Part shown: positions 6,861-15,090 of the stretch, piece by piece
How positions within the stretch are numbered: position 1 is the stretch's first letter
How the letters are laid out: each line of letters opens with the position of its first letter
Assembly (NCBI GenBank): GCA_002368795.1
Contig: DFFG01000072.1
Coordinates: forward strand, 4,448-23,342
Source of the DNA: Eubacterium sp. UBA3782
Lineage (GTDB): Bacteria; Bacillota; Clostridia; Lachnospirales; Lachnospiraceae
DNA: 18,895 nt
Direction: 5' to 3'
The notes under the pieces: model-generated
Database searches by the model: none
What the model saw: the letters and a program-made list of their open reading frames with translations, nothing else
What the model was told of the DNA's origin: nothing
Made by a program: the position numbers and the translations under genes

Positions 6861-8177
6861 ATGGATCATATTATTGCCAGGCTGCTGATCTACGGCAGCC
6901 TTCCCGAGGACTGTATTCTGGCCCAGATGGGCGATATCTGCAAAAATGCGAGAGAGCATACCCAGAGCAGGGATGAGCTGGCTGCCCGGAGCTTCCGGCA
7001 GGTCAAGCGGATCCTGGAGATCTCCACGGACTATGCCTTTGACCGCAATCTCTGGCAGAATTATCTGACCTTCCAGCTGATCACGGATGAAAATCCCTTC
7101 TCCCTGACCAGCGAGAAGACCGGGGCAAAGGACGGCAGCGTCAACTATTTTGCCAAAAACGATTTCCGCGCCTTTATGGAGCTGTTCCACTACGATTTTA
7201 CCTGGCTTGAAGAGGCGCTTGGCATCGACTGCTTCTCCCGGATCACAAACTACCGGGCCATCCAGAAGCCGGAGCTGATGTACAACAAGAACGTCAGCGA
7301 AAAGGTCAATGCGCTGAGCATCGTCCTGGACGGCGCAAAGGATGAGGAGGCATTTTTCGACGCGGTGACCGGCTTTTACCGGGATTTCGGCGTGGGCATG
7401 TTCGGCCTGAACAAGGCCTTCCGCATCAGCTCTTCCGGACAGAATGGACGCGTGACCTTCCATGCCATCAACAACATGGAGCGCGTCATGCTGGATGACC
7501 TCATCGGCTATGAGATCCAGAAGAAAAAGCTTGTGGACAATACCCGGGCCTTTGTGGAGGGCCGCAAGGCAAACAACTGCCTGCTGTTTGGTGACTCCGG
7601 CACGGGAAAATCCACCTGCATCAAGGCGATCGTCAATGAGTTCTATCCCATGGGACTGCGCATGATCGAGATCTACAAGCATCAGTTCCAGGATCTCTCG
7701 AACGTGATCGCCCAGATCAAAAACAGAAATTACAAATTCATCATCTACATGGATGATCTTTCCTTTGAGGAATTTGAGATCGAGTACAAGTTCCTCAAGG
7801 CGGTCATCGAGGGCGGCGTGGAGACAAAGCCGGAGAACGTGCTCATCTATGCCACCTCGAACCGCAGGCATCTGATTAAAGAGGTGTGGAGCGACCGCGA
7901 CGATGTCCAGATCAAGGCCGGTATCCACAAGTCCGATACCATGGAGGAAAAGCTGTCCCTGGTGCACCGCTTCGGTGTGACCATCAGCTTTACCAAGCCG
8001 AGCCAGCAGGAGTACTTCCGCATCGTGATCGGCCTGGCAAGACGCGCGGGCCTTACCATGTCCGACGAGGAGCTGAAGGCCGGCGCAAACAAATGGGAGC
8101 TCAGCCATGGCGGTATTTCCGGGCGGACAGCCCAGCAGTACGTGACCTACCTGCTTGGCGCAGGCGCGGAGGAATAG
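6861..8177 (+). CDS. DUF815-family AAA ATPase
   Basis: Protein of the DUF815 family: P-loop AAA-type ATPases widespread in bacteria, with unknown cellular role. The 438-residue protein has a poorly characterised N-terminal region of about 200 residues, then a linker containing DDLIGYEIQKKKLVDN, then the nucleotide-binding domain. Walker A is GDSGTGKST starting at G244, Walker B is FIIYMDDLSFEE with D298 and D299, and the sensor-1-like strand VLIYATSNRRHLI follows. The C-terminus (SGRTAQQYVTYLLG) resembles the family's lid segment. The ATG at 6861 has only a weak AGAAAGAG site. It sits 15 bases after pyrI and 3 bases before folC, so it is cotranscribed with both, yet has no known link to pyrimidine or folate metabolism. 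Confidence 0.85.
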   Translation: MDHIIARLLIYGSLPEDCILAQMGDICKNAREHTQSRDELAARSFRQVKRILEISTDYAFDRNLWQNYLTFQLITDENPFSLTSEKTGAKDGSVNYFAKNDFRAFMELFHYDFTWLEEALGIDCFSRITNYRAIQKPELMYNKNVSEKVNALSIVLDGAKDEEAFFDAVTGFYRDFGVGMFGLNKAFRISSSGQNGRVTFHAINNMERVMLDDLIGYEIQKKKLVDNTRAFVEGRKANNCLLFGDSGTGKSTCIKAIVNEFYPMGLRMIEIYKHQFQDLSNVIAQIKNRNYKFIIYMDDLSFEEFEIEYKFLKAVIEGGVETKPENVLIYATSNRRHLIKEVWSDRDDVQIKAGIHKSDTMEEKLSLVHRFGVTISFTKPSQQEYFRIVIGLARRAGLTMSDEELKAGANKWELSHGGISGRTAQQYVTYLLGAGAEE

Positions 8178-8180
8178 AGC

Positions 8181-9476
8181 ATGACGCTGGAGGAAGCAAA
8201 ACAGTTTCTGGACGGGGAAAAGGGGCCGTATCATCTGGCCCTGGACCGTATCGCCGTTCTTTTGGAGGAGATCGGCCACCCCGAAAAGGAGCTGAAATAC
8301 GTGCACATTGCCGGCACCAACGGCAAGGGCAGTATCCTGGCGTATATCTCCACGGCGCTGACCGGTGCCGGCTATAAGGTCGGCCGGTTCTCTTCGCCGG
8401 TGGTGTATACCTATGGAGAGCAGTTTCAGATCGACGGGGAGAACATTCCCGCGGAGCTCCTTACGGCTCTTGCCGAAGAATTGAAGGCAGGCACAGAGCG
8501 GATGGAAAAGCGGGGCATACCGGCGCCCTCCGGCTTTGAGCGGGAGGTCTGTCTGGCTCTGCTGTATTTTGCGCGGGAAAAATGTGATATCGCGGTCATG
8601 GAATGCGGCATGGGCGGAGAGACGGATGCCACCAACATTATCCCATCGCCAATGGCCGCCGTCTTTGCCTCCATCAGCCTGGACCACAGCACCTACCTTG
8701 GCGGTACGGTCGCCGAGATCGCCCGGATCAAATCCGGCATCATCAAGCCCGGCTGTACGGCGGTTACTTCCGTGCAGGATCCGGAGGCAGAGAAGGTCAT
8801 CGCTGAAAAATGCGGGATGGAAGGCTGTCCTCTGGTTATCGGAAGACAGGATACGGCAAAGGTGATCTCCATAACGTCAGATACACTGGAATTTATATAT
8901 AAGGATATGTCTGTCCGGGTGCATCTGCCCGGGATCTGCCAGGTGGAAAATGCCATTATCGCCCTGGAAACGCTGAAGGTCCTCCAAAAGGACTGGGGCA
9001 TCCGCATTACCGATGAACAGATCCTGGAGGGGCTGGAGAAGACCGTCTGGAAGGGACGCTTTGCAAGAGTCGCCAAAGATCCGGATTTTATCGTGGACGG
9101 TGCCCACAACCCGGGAGCGGCAAGAGAGCTTCGGCGCTCCATCGAGACCTATTATCCCGGCAGGCGGCTGATCTTCCTGATGGGGATGTTTGCGGACAAG
9201 GATTATGACGAGGTCATCCGCACCCTTGCGCCGCTGGCAGCACAGATCTTCACGGTCGAGACCCCGGACAATCCCAGGGCACTGCCTGCCAGAGAGCTGG
9301 CAGCTGCCGTCTCAAAAGTCAATCCGAATGTATCCGCCTGCAATTCCCTTTCGGAGGGGGTCCGGGCGGCATTTGCGGCAGCCGGCAGGGAGGATGTGAT
9401 CCTTTCCTTTGGCTCGCTGTCCAATATCGCTGCCGTCACCAGACTTGTGCAGGAGATGGAAGCGGAGAAGAACTAA
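8181..9476 (+). CDS. folC: Folylpolyglutamate synthase / dihydrofolate synthase
   Basis: Mur-ligase-family enzyme that adds glutamate to folates (and possibly to dihydropteroate) using ATP, retaining folates in the cell. The 431-residue length is standard. The P-loop lies at 41-51 (VHIAGTNGKGS), followed by RFSSPVVYTYGE, the VMECGMGGETDATN segment with its conserved glutamates, the magnesium-site SLDHSTYLGGT motif, and the C-terminal-domain VDGAHNPGAARELRR motif, all hallmarks of FolC. The ATG overlaps the tail of the preceding operon unit: GGAGGA (8168-8173) lies in the last codons of the DUF815 gene, implying translational coupling. A short GC hairpin follows the stop. Whether it is bifunctional cannot be decided from the sequence. 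Confidence 0.93.
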   Translation: MTLEEAKQFLDGEKGPYHLALDRIAVLLEEIGHPEKELKYVHIAGTNGKGSILAYISTALTGAGYKVGRFSSPVVYTYGEQFQIDGENIPAELLTALAEELKAGTERMEKRGIPAPSGFEREVCLALLYFAREKCDIAVMECGMGGETDATNIIPSPMAAVFASISLDHSTYLGGTVAEIARIKSGIIKPGCTAVTSVQDPEAEKVIAEKCGMEGCPLVIGRQDTAKVISITSDTLEFIYKDMSVRVHLPGICQVENAIIALETLKVLQKDWGIRITDEQILEGLEKTVWKGRFARVAKDPDFIVDGAHNPGAARELRRSIETYYPGRRLIFLMGMFADKDYDEVIRTLAPLAAQIFTVETPDNPRALPARELAAAVSKVNPNVSACNSLSEGVRAAFAAAGREDVILSFGSLSNIAAVTRLVQEMEAEKN

Positions 9477-9485
9477 TACGACCGG

Positions 9486-9508
9486 ACGCCCCTTCATCTG
9501 GGGCGTTT
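9486..9508 (+). terminator. Hairpin terminator after folC
   Basis: ACGCCCC (9486-9492) and GGGGCGT (9500-9506) form a perfect 7-bp GC-rich stem with a 7-base loop, followed by only TTTGG. It begins 9 bases after the folC stop. It is probably an intrinsic terminator of the pyrB-folC unit, though the short T-run makes it weak and may allow readthrough into the next gene. Confidence 0.65.
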
Positions 9509-9546
9509 GGCACAAAAGAAGCAAGCAAATTGAGGGAGGTTGACAA

Positions 9547-11094
9547 ATGGCTGTCACCACGATCGGTATCATTGATATCGGAAGCTACGATGTAACGCTG
9601 GAGATCTTCCAGATCTCGAGAAAGGACGGCATCCACTGCATCGACCGGCTTCAGCGCAGGCTGGAGATCGGCAGGGGAACCTTTTCCACCGGACGGATCC
9701 CCATGGAGATGGTGGATGAGCTGTGTACGGTCCTGCAGGATTTTGTCAGAGTAACGGCCGAGTACCGTGTGGACGCTGTGCGTGCGCTGGCGACCAGTGC
9801 GATCCGGGAGGCGGAAAATGATCTTTTCGTCCTCGGAAAGATCCGGCAGATGACCGGGCTGGATGTCCAGGTCCTGAGCAACTCGGAGCAGCGTTTCCTG
9901 TCGTACAAGGCCATCGCCTCGGTAGAGGGTGTGTTCCACAAGATGATCCAGGACGGCACCGTGATCATCGATCTGGATGGCGGCAGCTGCCAGGTCTCCA
10001 TGTTTGACAAGGGAGAGCTGTACACGACGCAGAATCTGCGCATGGGCAGCCTGCGGCTACGTGAGCGCCTGAACGAGGCATCGGCAAAGACCTCGGATTA
10101 CGAGGAGCTGGTCAGCCAGATGATCACCTACGATGTCGCCAGCTTCAAGAAAATGTATCTGAACAACCACAAGATCAAAAACGTGATCTTCAGCGGTGAC
10201 TTTATCACTGAGATGATCTTCCGCGACAAAAAGAATCAGGACCGGTCCACCCGGGTACTTTCCCGCGAGCAGTTTGAAAAGTGGTACCGGAAGATCAGCG
10301 GAAAATCCGTCACCGAGCTTGCCATCGAGAACAGCATCCCGACAGAATATGCCAGCCTGCTTCGTCCCTCAGCCATCGTCTACCATACCTGCGTCGAGGC
10401 ACTGGAGCCTGAGATCATCTGGACGCCGGGCATGCACATCTCCAGAGGCCTGGCCTACGATTATGCAGAGCGCAAGGATCTGATCACGGCACGGCACGAC
10501 TTTAACAACGATATCGTCACCTGTGCCCGCCATATCGCCAAGCGGTACGGGCAGGGCAAGCCCCATATCGATAATATGGACATGACCGGCTGTGAGATCT
10601 TTGACGAGATGAAAAAGATCCACGGACTTGGAAAGCGCGGAAGACTGCTTCTACGTGTGGCGATCATGCTTCATGATGTCGGAAAGTACATCAGCTTCAA
10701 CCTGATCGGCGAATCCTCCTACAACATCATCATGGCGAACGAGATCATCGGTCTCTCCCATGCAGAAAGGGAGATCATCGCCCTGGCGGTCAAATATCTG
10801 ACCGAACCGCTGCCCCAGTACGACGACCTGGTCCTGGAGACCAGCCTGGATGAAAAAAGGTATCTCGAGGTGGCGGCCCTGACGGCAATCATCCGCTATG
10901 TCAACGCCCTTGACCGCGGCCATCTGCAGAAGGTCCAGGCGATCCGGGCAGAAAGAAAAGGGCAGGAGCTGGTCATCCATGTGGAGGTCAACCGGCGGTA
11001 TGATCTCGAAAAAGGCATGATCAGCCAGGAGACCGAGTTTTTCCATGAGGTATTCGGCATACGGCCGGTATTGAAGGTTAAACGGATCATGTAA
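9547..11094 (+). CDS. Ppx/GppA-like protein with C-terminal HD domain (active-site glutamates replaced)
   Basis: The N-terminal half has the ASKHA fold of Ppx/GppA phosphatases: IGIIDIGSYDVTLEI at 6-20, the conserved ALATSAIREA at 80-89, and IIDLDGGSCQVSMF from 140. The C-terminal half has an HD domain with H376-D377 in IMLHDVGKYISFN, as in E. coli PPX. It lies directly upstream of ppk1, so a role in polyphosphate turnover or sensing is likely. Oddly, aligning LSNSEQRFLSY (110-120) and DLDGGSCQ (142-149) with E. coli PPX places glutamine at both E121 (Q115) and E150 (Q149), while D143 is kept (D142). Loss or change of hydrolase activity is therefore possible. The start has GAGGGAGG (9532-9539). 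It might act as a regulator or a (p)ppGpp/polyP binder; 'exopolyphosphatase' should be treated as provisional. Confidence 0.8.
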   Translation: MAVTTIGIIDIGSYDVTLEIFQISRKDGIHCIDRLQRRLEIGRGTFSTGRIPMEMVDELCTVLQDFVRVTAEYRVDAVRALATSAIREAENDLFVLGKIRQMTGLDVQVLSNSEQRFLSYKAIASVEGVFHKMIQDGTVIIDLDGGSCQVSMFDKGELYTTQNLRMGSLRLRERLNEASAKTSDYEELVSQMITYDVASFKKMYLNNHKIKNVIFSGDFITEMIFRDKKNQDRSTRVLSREQFEKWYRKISGKSVTELAIENSIPTEYASLLRPSAIVYHTCVEALEPEIIWTPGMHISRGLAYDYAERKDLITARHDFNNDIVTCARHIAKRYGQGKPHIDNMDMTGCEIFDEMKKIHGLGKRGRLLLRVAIMLHDVGKYISFNLIGESSYNIIMANEIIGLSHAEREIIALAVKYLTEPLPQYDDLVLETSLDEKRYLEVAALTAIIRYVNALDRGHLQKVQAIRAERKGQELVIHVEVNRRYDLEKGMISQETEFFHEVFGIRPVLKVKRIM

Positions 11095-11124
11095 GAGAAA
11101 ACGATGAACTTGCGGGGAGAAGTT

Positions 11125-13275
11125 ATGAAAGAAGATTATTCAGCTTTTGAAAAACCGGAATATTTCTGGAACCGGGAGCTTTCCTGGATCCGTTTTGATG
11201 AAAGAATACTGGAGGAGGCAAAGGACAGCACCATTCCGCTGTTTGAACGTCTGAAATTTCTGAGCATCACCTCCTCAAACCTGGATGAATTTTATATGGT
11301 CCGTGTGGCTTCGCTGAAGGATCAGACCCATTCCGGCTATAACAAACCGGATATTTCCGGCATGACACCGGCCAGACAGTTGGAGGAGATCGCAAAGGCG
11401 ACCCACAGCCTGGTGGAGGAGCAGTACAGGACCTACAACAGCGACCTTCTGCCGGCCCTCCGGGCAGTCGGCTTCCATATATATGACAAGCATGAGACCC
11501 TCACTGACCGTCAGGCCGCCTATATCGATGATTATTTCGATACCAACGTGTATCCGGTACTGACACCGATGGCCATGGATTCCTCCAGGCCGTTTCCGCT
11601 GGTACGCAACAAGACGCTGAACATCGGCGCCCTGATCTGCAAGCACGGTGCCAGCGAAAAGAAGGCCCTGTTTGCCACGGTACAGGTCCCCTCGGTGCTT
11701 CCGCGGTATATCTTCCTTCCGGAGGAGGAGAGCGGGGAGACATCGATCATCCTGATGGATGAGATCATCGAGAGAAACCTGTCCAAGCTGTTCTCCGGGT
11801 ACGATGTGATCTGCGCCCATCCCTACCGGATCATGCGGAACGCGGAGCTTGGCATCGACGAGGAGGAGGCAGCTGACCTGCTGATCGAGATCCAGAAGCA
11901 GCTGAAAAAACGGCAGTGGGGCGAGATCATCCGCCTCGAGGTGGAGAAGGGCACAGACCCGCGTCTCTTACGCATCCTGAAGGAGGAGTTCCTCGTACGG
12001 GAGGAGGATGTCTTTGTCATTGACGGCCCGGTGGATCTGACCTTCCTCATGAAGGCCTATGGCATTGACGGCTTTGATGAGTACAAGGTGCCGAAATATA
12101 CGCCCGCAGAGATCCGCGAGCTGCAGAACGATGACGATATCTTCACCAACATACAGAAGGGCGATATTTTCCTGCATCATCCCTACCAGAGCTTTGCTCC
12201 TGTGGTGCAGTTTGTCCAGCAGGCAGCAAAGGATCCGGATGTTCTGGCCATCAAGCAGACCCTGTACCGGGTCAGCGGAAATTCGCCGATCATCGCCGCC
12301 CTTGCCCAGGCTGCCGAGAATGGAAAGCAGGTCACGGCACTGGTAGAGCTGAAGGCGCGTTTCGATGAGGAAAACAACATCGTCTGGGCCCAGAAGCTGG
12401 AGAAGGCCGGATGCCATGTCATCTACGGTCTGGTCGGCCTGAAGACCCACAGCAAGATCACACTGGTGGTCCGCAGGGAGGAGGACGGCATCCGCCGCTA
12501 TGTCCACCTGGGAACCGGAAACTACAACGATTCCACGGCAAAGCTGTATACCGACTGCGGCATCCTGACCTGCGACGAACGGATCGGCGCCGACGCTACG
12601 GCCGTGTTCAATATGATCTCCGGATACTCTGAGCCCGACCGCTGGAACAGCCTTCTGGTGGCGCCCATCTGGATGAGAGAGCGCTTCCTGCACCTGATCC
12701 ATATGGAGGAGGTCCATGCAAAAGAAGGCCAGAAGGCCCGCATCGTGGCCAAGATGAACTCCCTGTGCGACCGGGAGATCATCGCCGCCCTCTACAAGGC
12801 TTCCGCCGCGGGTGTAAAGATCGATCTGATCGTCCGGGGCATCTGCTGCCTGAAGGTCGGCATCCCGGGCATCAGCGAAAATATCACCGTGCGCTCCATC
12901 GTGGGCAATTTCCTGGAGCACGCCAGAATCTTCTATTTCTATGGAAACGGAAGAGAAGAGATCTACATGGGCAGTGCAGACTGGATGCCCAGAAACCTCG
13001 ATAAGCGTGTGGAGATCGTCTTCCCTCTGGAGGATGAGGACTGCCGCGAGGAGGCGATGAACATCCTCAGGATCCAGCTGGCGGATAACCAGAAGGCCAG
13101 GATCCTGCAGAGCGACGGGACATACAAAAAGCAGCAGGCAGAGGATGCCGAGCCTCTGTGTGCCCAGGATTATTTCTGCACCTATGCAGCCGAGCGGGCC
13201 GAAGCCGGGCAGCAGCCTGGGAGGAGCCGGGTCTTTATCCCTCTGGAGCATGCCCCGGAGGCAGCTGAAGACTAA
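11125..13275 (+). CDS. ppk1: Polyphosphate kinase 1
   Basis: Reversibly polymerises the terminal phosphate of ATP into inorganic polyphosphate through a phosphohistidine intermediate. The 716-residue protein starts with the family's FWNRELSWIRFDERILEEA and the LSITSSNLDEFYMVRVA motif of the N domain, then the head domain, then two phospholipase-D-like C-terminal domains. H442 in KTHSK and H461 in HLGTGNYN have the same 19-residue spacing as E. coli H435 and H454, so the catalytic histidines are intact. An in-frame ATG at 11104 adds seven residues, but GGAG (11116-11119) is placed correctly only for the ATG at 11125. The residues after about 660 are acidic and poorly conserved. It is paired with the upstream Ppx-like gene, 30 bases away, forming a polyphosphate module. 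Confidence 0.95.
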   Translation: MKEDYSAFEKPEYFWNRELSWIRFDERILEEAKDSTIPLFERLKFLSITSSNLDEFYMVRVASLKDQTHSGYNKPDISGMTPARQLEEIAKATHSLVEEQYRTYNSDLLPALRAVGFHIYDKHETLTDRQAAYIDDYFDTNVYPVLTPMAMDSSRPFPLVRNKTLNIGALICKHGASEKKALFATVQVPSVLPRYIFLPEEESGETSIILMDEIIERNLSKLFSGYDVICAHPYRIMRNAELGIDEEEAADLLIEIQKQLKKRQWGEIIRLEVEKGTDPRLLRILKEEFLVREEDVFVIDGPVDLTFLMKAYGIDGFDEYKVPKYTPAEIRELQNDDDIFTNIQKGDIFLHHPYQSFAPVVQFVQQAAKDPDVLAIKQTLYRVSGNSPIIAALAQAAENGKQVTALVELKARFDEENNIVWAQKLEKAGCHVIYGLVGLKTHSKITLVVRREEDGIRRYVHLGTGNYNDSTAKLYTDCGILTCDERIGADATAVFNMISGYSEPDRWNSLLVAPIWMRERFLHLIHMEEVHAKEGQKARIVAKMNSLCDREIIAALYKASAAGVKIDLIVRGICCLKVGIPGISENITVRSIVGNFLEHARIFYFYGNGREEIYMGSADWMPRNLDKRVEIVFPLEDEDCREEAMNILRIQLADNQKARILQSDGTYKKQQAEDAEPLCAQDYFCTYAAERAEAGQQPGRSRVFIPLEHAPEAAED

Positions 13276-13324
13276 GAAGACACATTTTGGTCAGCCATTT
13301 GGAGCAATGCAGCCCCAAATCCTG

Positions 13325-13353
13325 TTGACAAACAATTTTTTCACCTGTAGAAT
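13325..13353 (+). promoter_or_regulatory. Strong sigma-A promoter for ilvN-ilvC
   Basis: A perfect -35 TTGACA (13325-13330), a 17-bp spacer, and -10 TAGAAT (13348-13353) with an extended TG at 13346-13347. Transcription would start near 13360, leaving a leader of roughly 28 nt before the ilvN ATG. This is too short for a T-box or leader-peptide attenuator. A weak imperfect hairpin (ATTTGG 13297-13302 with CCAAAT 13315-13320) lies just upstream of the promoter and may mark the end of the ppk1 transcript. Confidence 0.85.
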
Positions 13354-13387
13354 CATAAGGAGCTAAAACTTTAGAGGTTAAATCCGG

Positions 13388-13888
13388 ATGAAGCAAAGAA
13401 TTTTTTCTATTCTTGTAGACAACAATGCCGGTGTGCTGACCCGTATCTCGGGTCTGTTCAGCCGCCGCGGATACAACATTGACAGTATTACCGCAGGAAC
13501 GACCATGGATCCCCGGTTTACGCGCATCACCATTACGACCAGCGGTGACGACCTGATCTTAGAGCAGATCGGACAGCAGCTGGCCAAGCAGGTAGATGTC
13601 CGGGATATCAAGGTCCTGAAGCCGGAAAAAAGCGTCAACCGTGAGCTGATCCTTGTAAAGATCAAGGCAGATCCCAGCCAGCGGCAGGATGTGCTGGCTG
13701 TCGCAAACGTTTTCCGTGCCAACATCGTTGACGTTGGAAAACAGTCCATGATCATCGAACTGACCGGTCAGCAGTCCAAGCTGGCGGCCTTCCTCGAGCT
13801 GCTCGAGGGCTACGAGATCCTTGAACTGGCCAGGACCGGACTTACCGGACTGTCCAGAGGCATGGATGACGTACGGTATTTTGACTGA
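13388..13888 (+). CDS. ilvN: Acetolactate synthase small (regulatory) subunit
   Basis: Regulatory subunit of acetohydroxyacid synthase, the first common enzyme of valine, leucine and isoleucine synthesis; it binds valine and activates the large subunit. The 166-residue protein starts with an ACT domain (about 2-75: RIFSILVDNNAGVLTRISGLFSRRGYNID is the diagnostic opening, with the GVLTRI effector loop), followed by the C-terminal activation domain ending in the typical GLSRG segment. The start follows AGAGG (13373-13377). Unusually, no ilvB large-subunit gene is adjacent; the partner must be encoded elsewhere. ilvC follows after a 104-base spacer. The strong promoter upstream and the short leader argue against attenuation control at this site. 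Confidence 0.94.
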   Translation: MKQRIFSILVDNNAGVLTRISGLFSRRGYNIDSITAGTTMDPRFTRITITTSGDDLILEQIGQQLAKQVDVRDIKVLKPEKSVNRELILVKIKADPSQRQDVLAVANVFRANIVDVGKQSMIIELTGQQSKLAAFLELLEGYEILELARTGLTGLSRGMDDVRYFD

Positions 13889-13944
13889 GCCGAAAATGCG
13901 GATCTTGCGTAACCGATAAGGAGTGTGCCGCTCTTTACCATACG

Positions 13945-13963
13945 CGGCCGGCATCGCCGGCTG
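13945..13963. other. GC-rich hairpin in the ilvN-ilvC spacer
   Basis: GCCGGC (13947-13952) and GCCGGC (13956-13961) form a stem around ATC, extendable by a C-G and a G-U pair to 8 bp (13945-13963). It lies about 16 bases before the ilvC ribosome binding site and has no T-run. A role in mRNA processing or differential stability of ilvC relative to ilvN is possible but not shown. I see no second promoter in this 104-base spacer. Confidence 0.45.
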
Positions 13964-13992
13964 TGCACAAATATGAATGGAGGATAATCAAA

Positions 13993-15012
13993 ATGGCATT
14001 CAAGATTTTTTATCAGGAAGACTGCAACCTTTCCCTTCTGGACGGAAAGACCATCGCGATCATCGGATACGGCAGCCAGGGCCATGCCCATGCGCTGAAT
14101 CTGAAGGAGTCCGGATGCAATGTCATCGTAGGCCTGTATGAGGGCAGCAAGTCATGGAAGCGCGCAGAGGAGCAGGGCCTGACTGTCTATACAGCAGCTG
14201 AGGCAGCAAAGCGTGCCGACATCATCATGATCCTGATCAATGATGAGCTGCAGGCAAAGATGTACAAAGAGAGCATCGAGCCGAACCTGAAGGAAGGCGA
14301 TATGCTGATGTTCGCTCACGGCTTCAACATTCACTTCAACCAGATCGTTCCGCCGAAGTATGTCGACGTTACCATGATCGCTCCGAAGGCTCCCGGCCAC
14401 ACCGTCAGAAGCGAATACCTGGCCGGCAAGGGAACTCCCTGCCTGATCGCTGTTCATCAGGACTACACCGGACATGCCCAGGATCTGGCCCTGGCTTACG
14501 GCCTTGGCATCGGCGGCGCAAGAGCCGGACTTCTGGAGACCACCTTCCGTACCGAGACTGAGACCGACCTGTTCGGTGAGCAGGCTGTCCTTTGCGGCGG
14601 CGTTGTTGCTCTGATGCAGGCAGGCTTCGAGGTTCTGACCGAGGCTGGCTATGATCCGAGAAACGCTTACTTCGAGTGCATCCATGAGATGAAGCTTATC
14701 GTTGACCTGATCTACCAGAGCGGCTTCAAGGGCATGCGTTACTCCGTATCCAACACCGCTGAGTACGGCGACTATGTCACCGGACCGAAGATCATCACCG
14801 AAGAGACCAAGAAGGCCATGAGAAAGATCCTTGCCGACATCCAGAATGGTACCTTCGCAAAGGACTTCCTGCTGGATATGTCCAGCGCCGGCGGACAGGC
14901 ACACTTCAAGGCTCTGCGCCAGAAGGCTTCCGAGCATCCCTCTGAGGTCATCGGTGAGGAGATCCGTGCCCTTTACAGCTGGAATGGCGAGGACAAACTG
15001 ATCAACAACTAA
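13993..15012 (+). CDS. ilvC: Ketol-acid reductoisomerase (class I)
   Basis: Converts acetolactate or acetohydroxybutyrate to the dihydroxy acids in branched-chain amino acid synthesis, using NAD(P)H and Mg2+. The 339-residue protein is the short class I form. It shows the Rossmann motif GYGSQGHAHALNLKESG, the substrate/NADP segment MIAPKAPGHTVR, metal ligands D192 and E196 (ETDLFGEQ), and the second acidic cluster in YFECIHEMKLIVDLIY. The cofactor loop reads GLYEGSKSW; many class I enzymes have arginine where this has Y, so cofactor preference (NADPH versus NADH) is not certain. An in-frame GTG at 13963 is rejected in favour of the ATG at 13993, which has GGAGG (13979-13983). Codon use is noticeably biased toward GCT, ACC and CTG, suggesting high expression. 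Confidence 0.97.
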   Translation: MAFKIFYQEDCNLSLLDGKTIAIIGYGSQGHAHALNLKESGCNVIVGLYEGSKSWKRAEEQGLTVYTAAEAAKRADIIMILINDELQAKMYKESIEPNLKEGDMLMFAHGFNIHFNQIVPPKYVDVTMIAPKAPGHTVRSEYLAGKGTPCLIAVHQDYTGHAQDLALAYGLGIGGARAGLLETTFRTETETDLFGEQAVLCGGVVALMQAGFEVLTEAGYDPRNAYFECIHEMKLIVDLIYQSGFKGMRYSVSNTAEYGDYVTGPKIITEETKKAMRKILADIQNGTFAKDFLLDMSSAGGQAHFKALRQKASEHPSEVIGEEIRALYSWNGEDKLINN

Positions 15013-15090
15013 GCCTTTTTGCTGCGCATCGCGCGAAAAAGCAGGCAGATAGCTGCCCCGGCATTTGAGCCGGGAACATAAGGAACATTA
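15013..15090 (+). other. ilvC 3' region with several possible stem-loops
   Basis: Between ilvC and its terminator lie an A/T-based imperfect stem (CTTTTT near 15015 against AAAAAG ending near 15041), GGCAG (15044-15048) with CTGCC (15053-15057), and CCCGGC (15057-15062) with GCCGGG (15069-15074). AGCTGCC occurs here (15051-15057) and again in the terminator's left arm (15094-15100), so alternative pairings with the terminator's right arm are possible. No reading frame of note. Confidence 0.4.

Noticed and set aside
5958..8687. A 909-codon open frame on the minus strand opposite pyrB, pyrI, the DUF815 gene and folC
   Set aside because: It spans four well-supported plus-strand genes, its translation has no recognisable domain, and such long antisense frames arise from codon bias in G+C-rich genes. 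Other long minus-strand frames (for example 1481-2383, 11968-13251, 15189-16412, 16815-17726, 17928-18872) are rejected for the same reason.
13276..13387. T-box or leader-peptide attenuator before ilvN
   Set aside because: The predicted leader is about 28 nt, and no T-box sequence, antiterminator or run of branched-chain codons is present.
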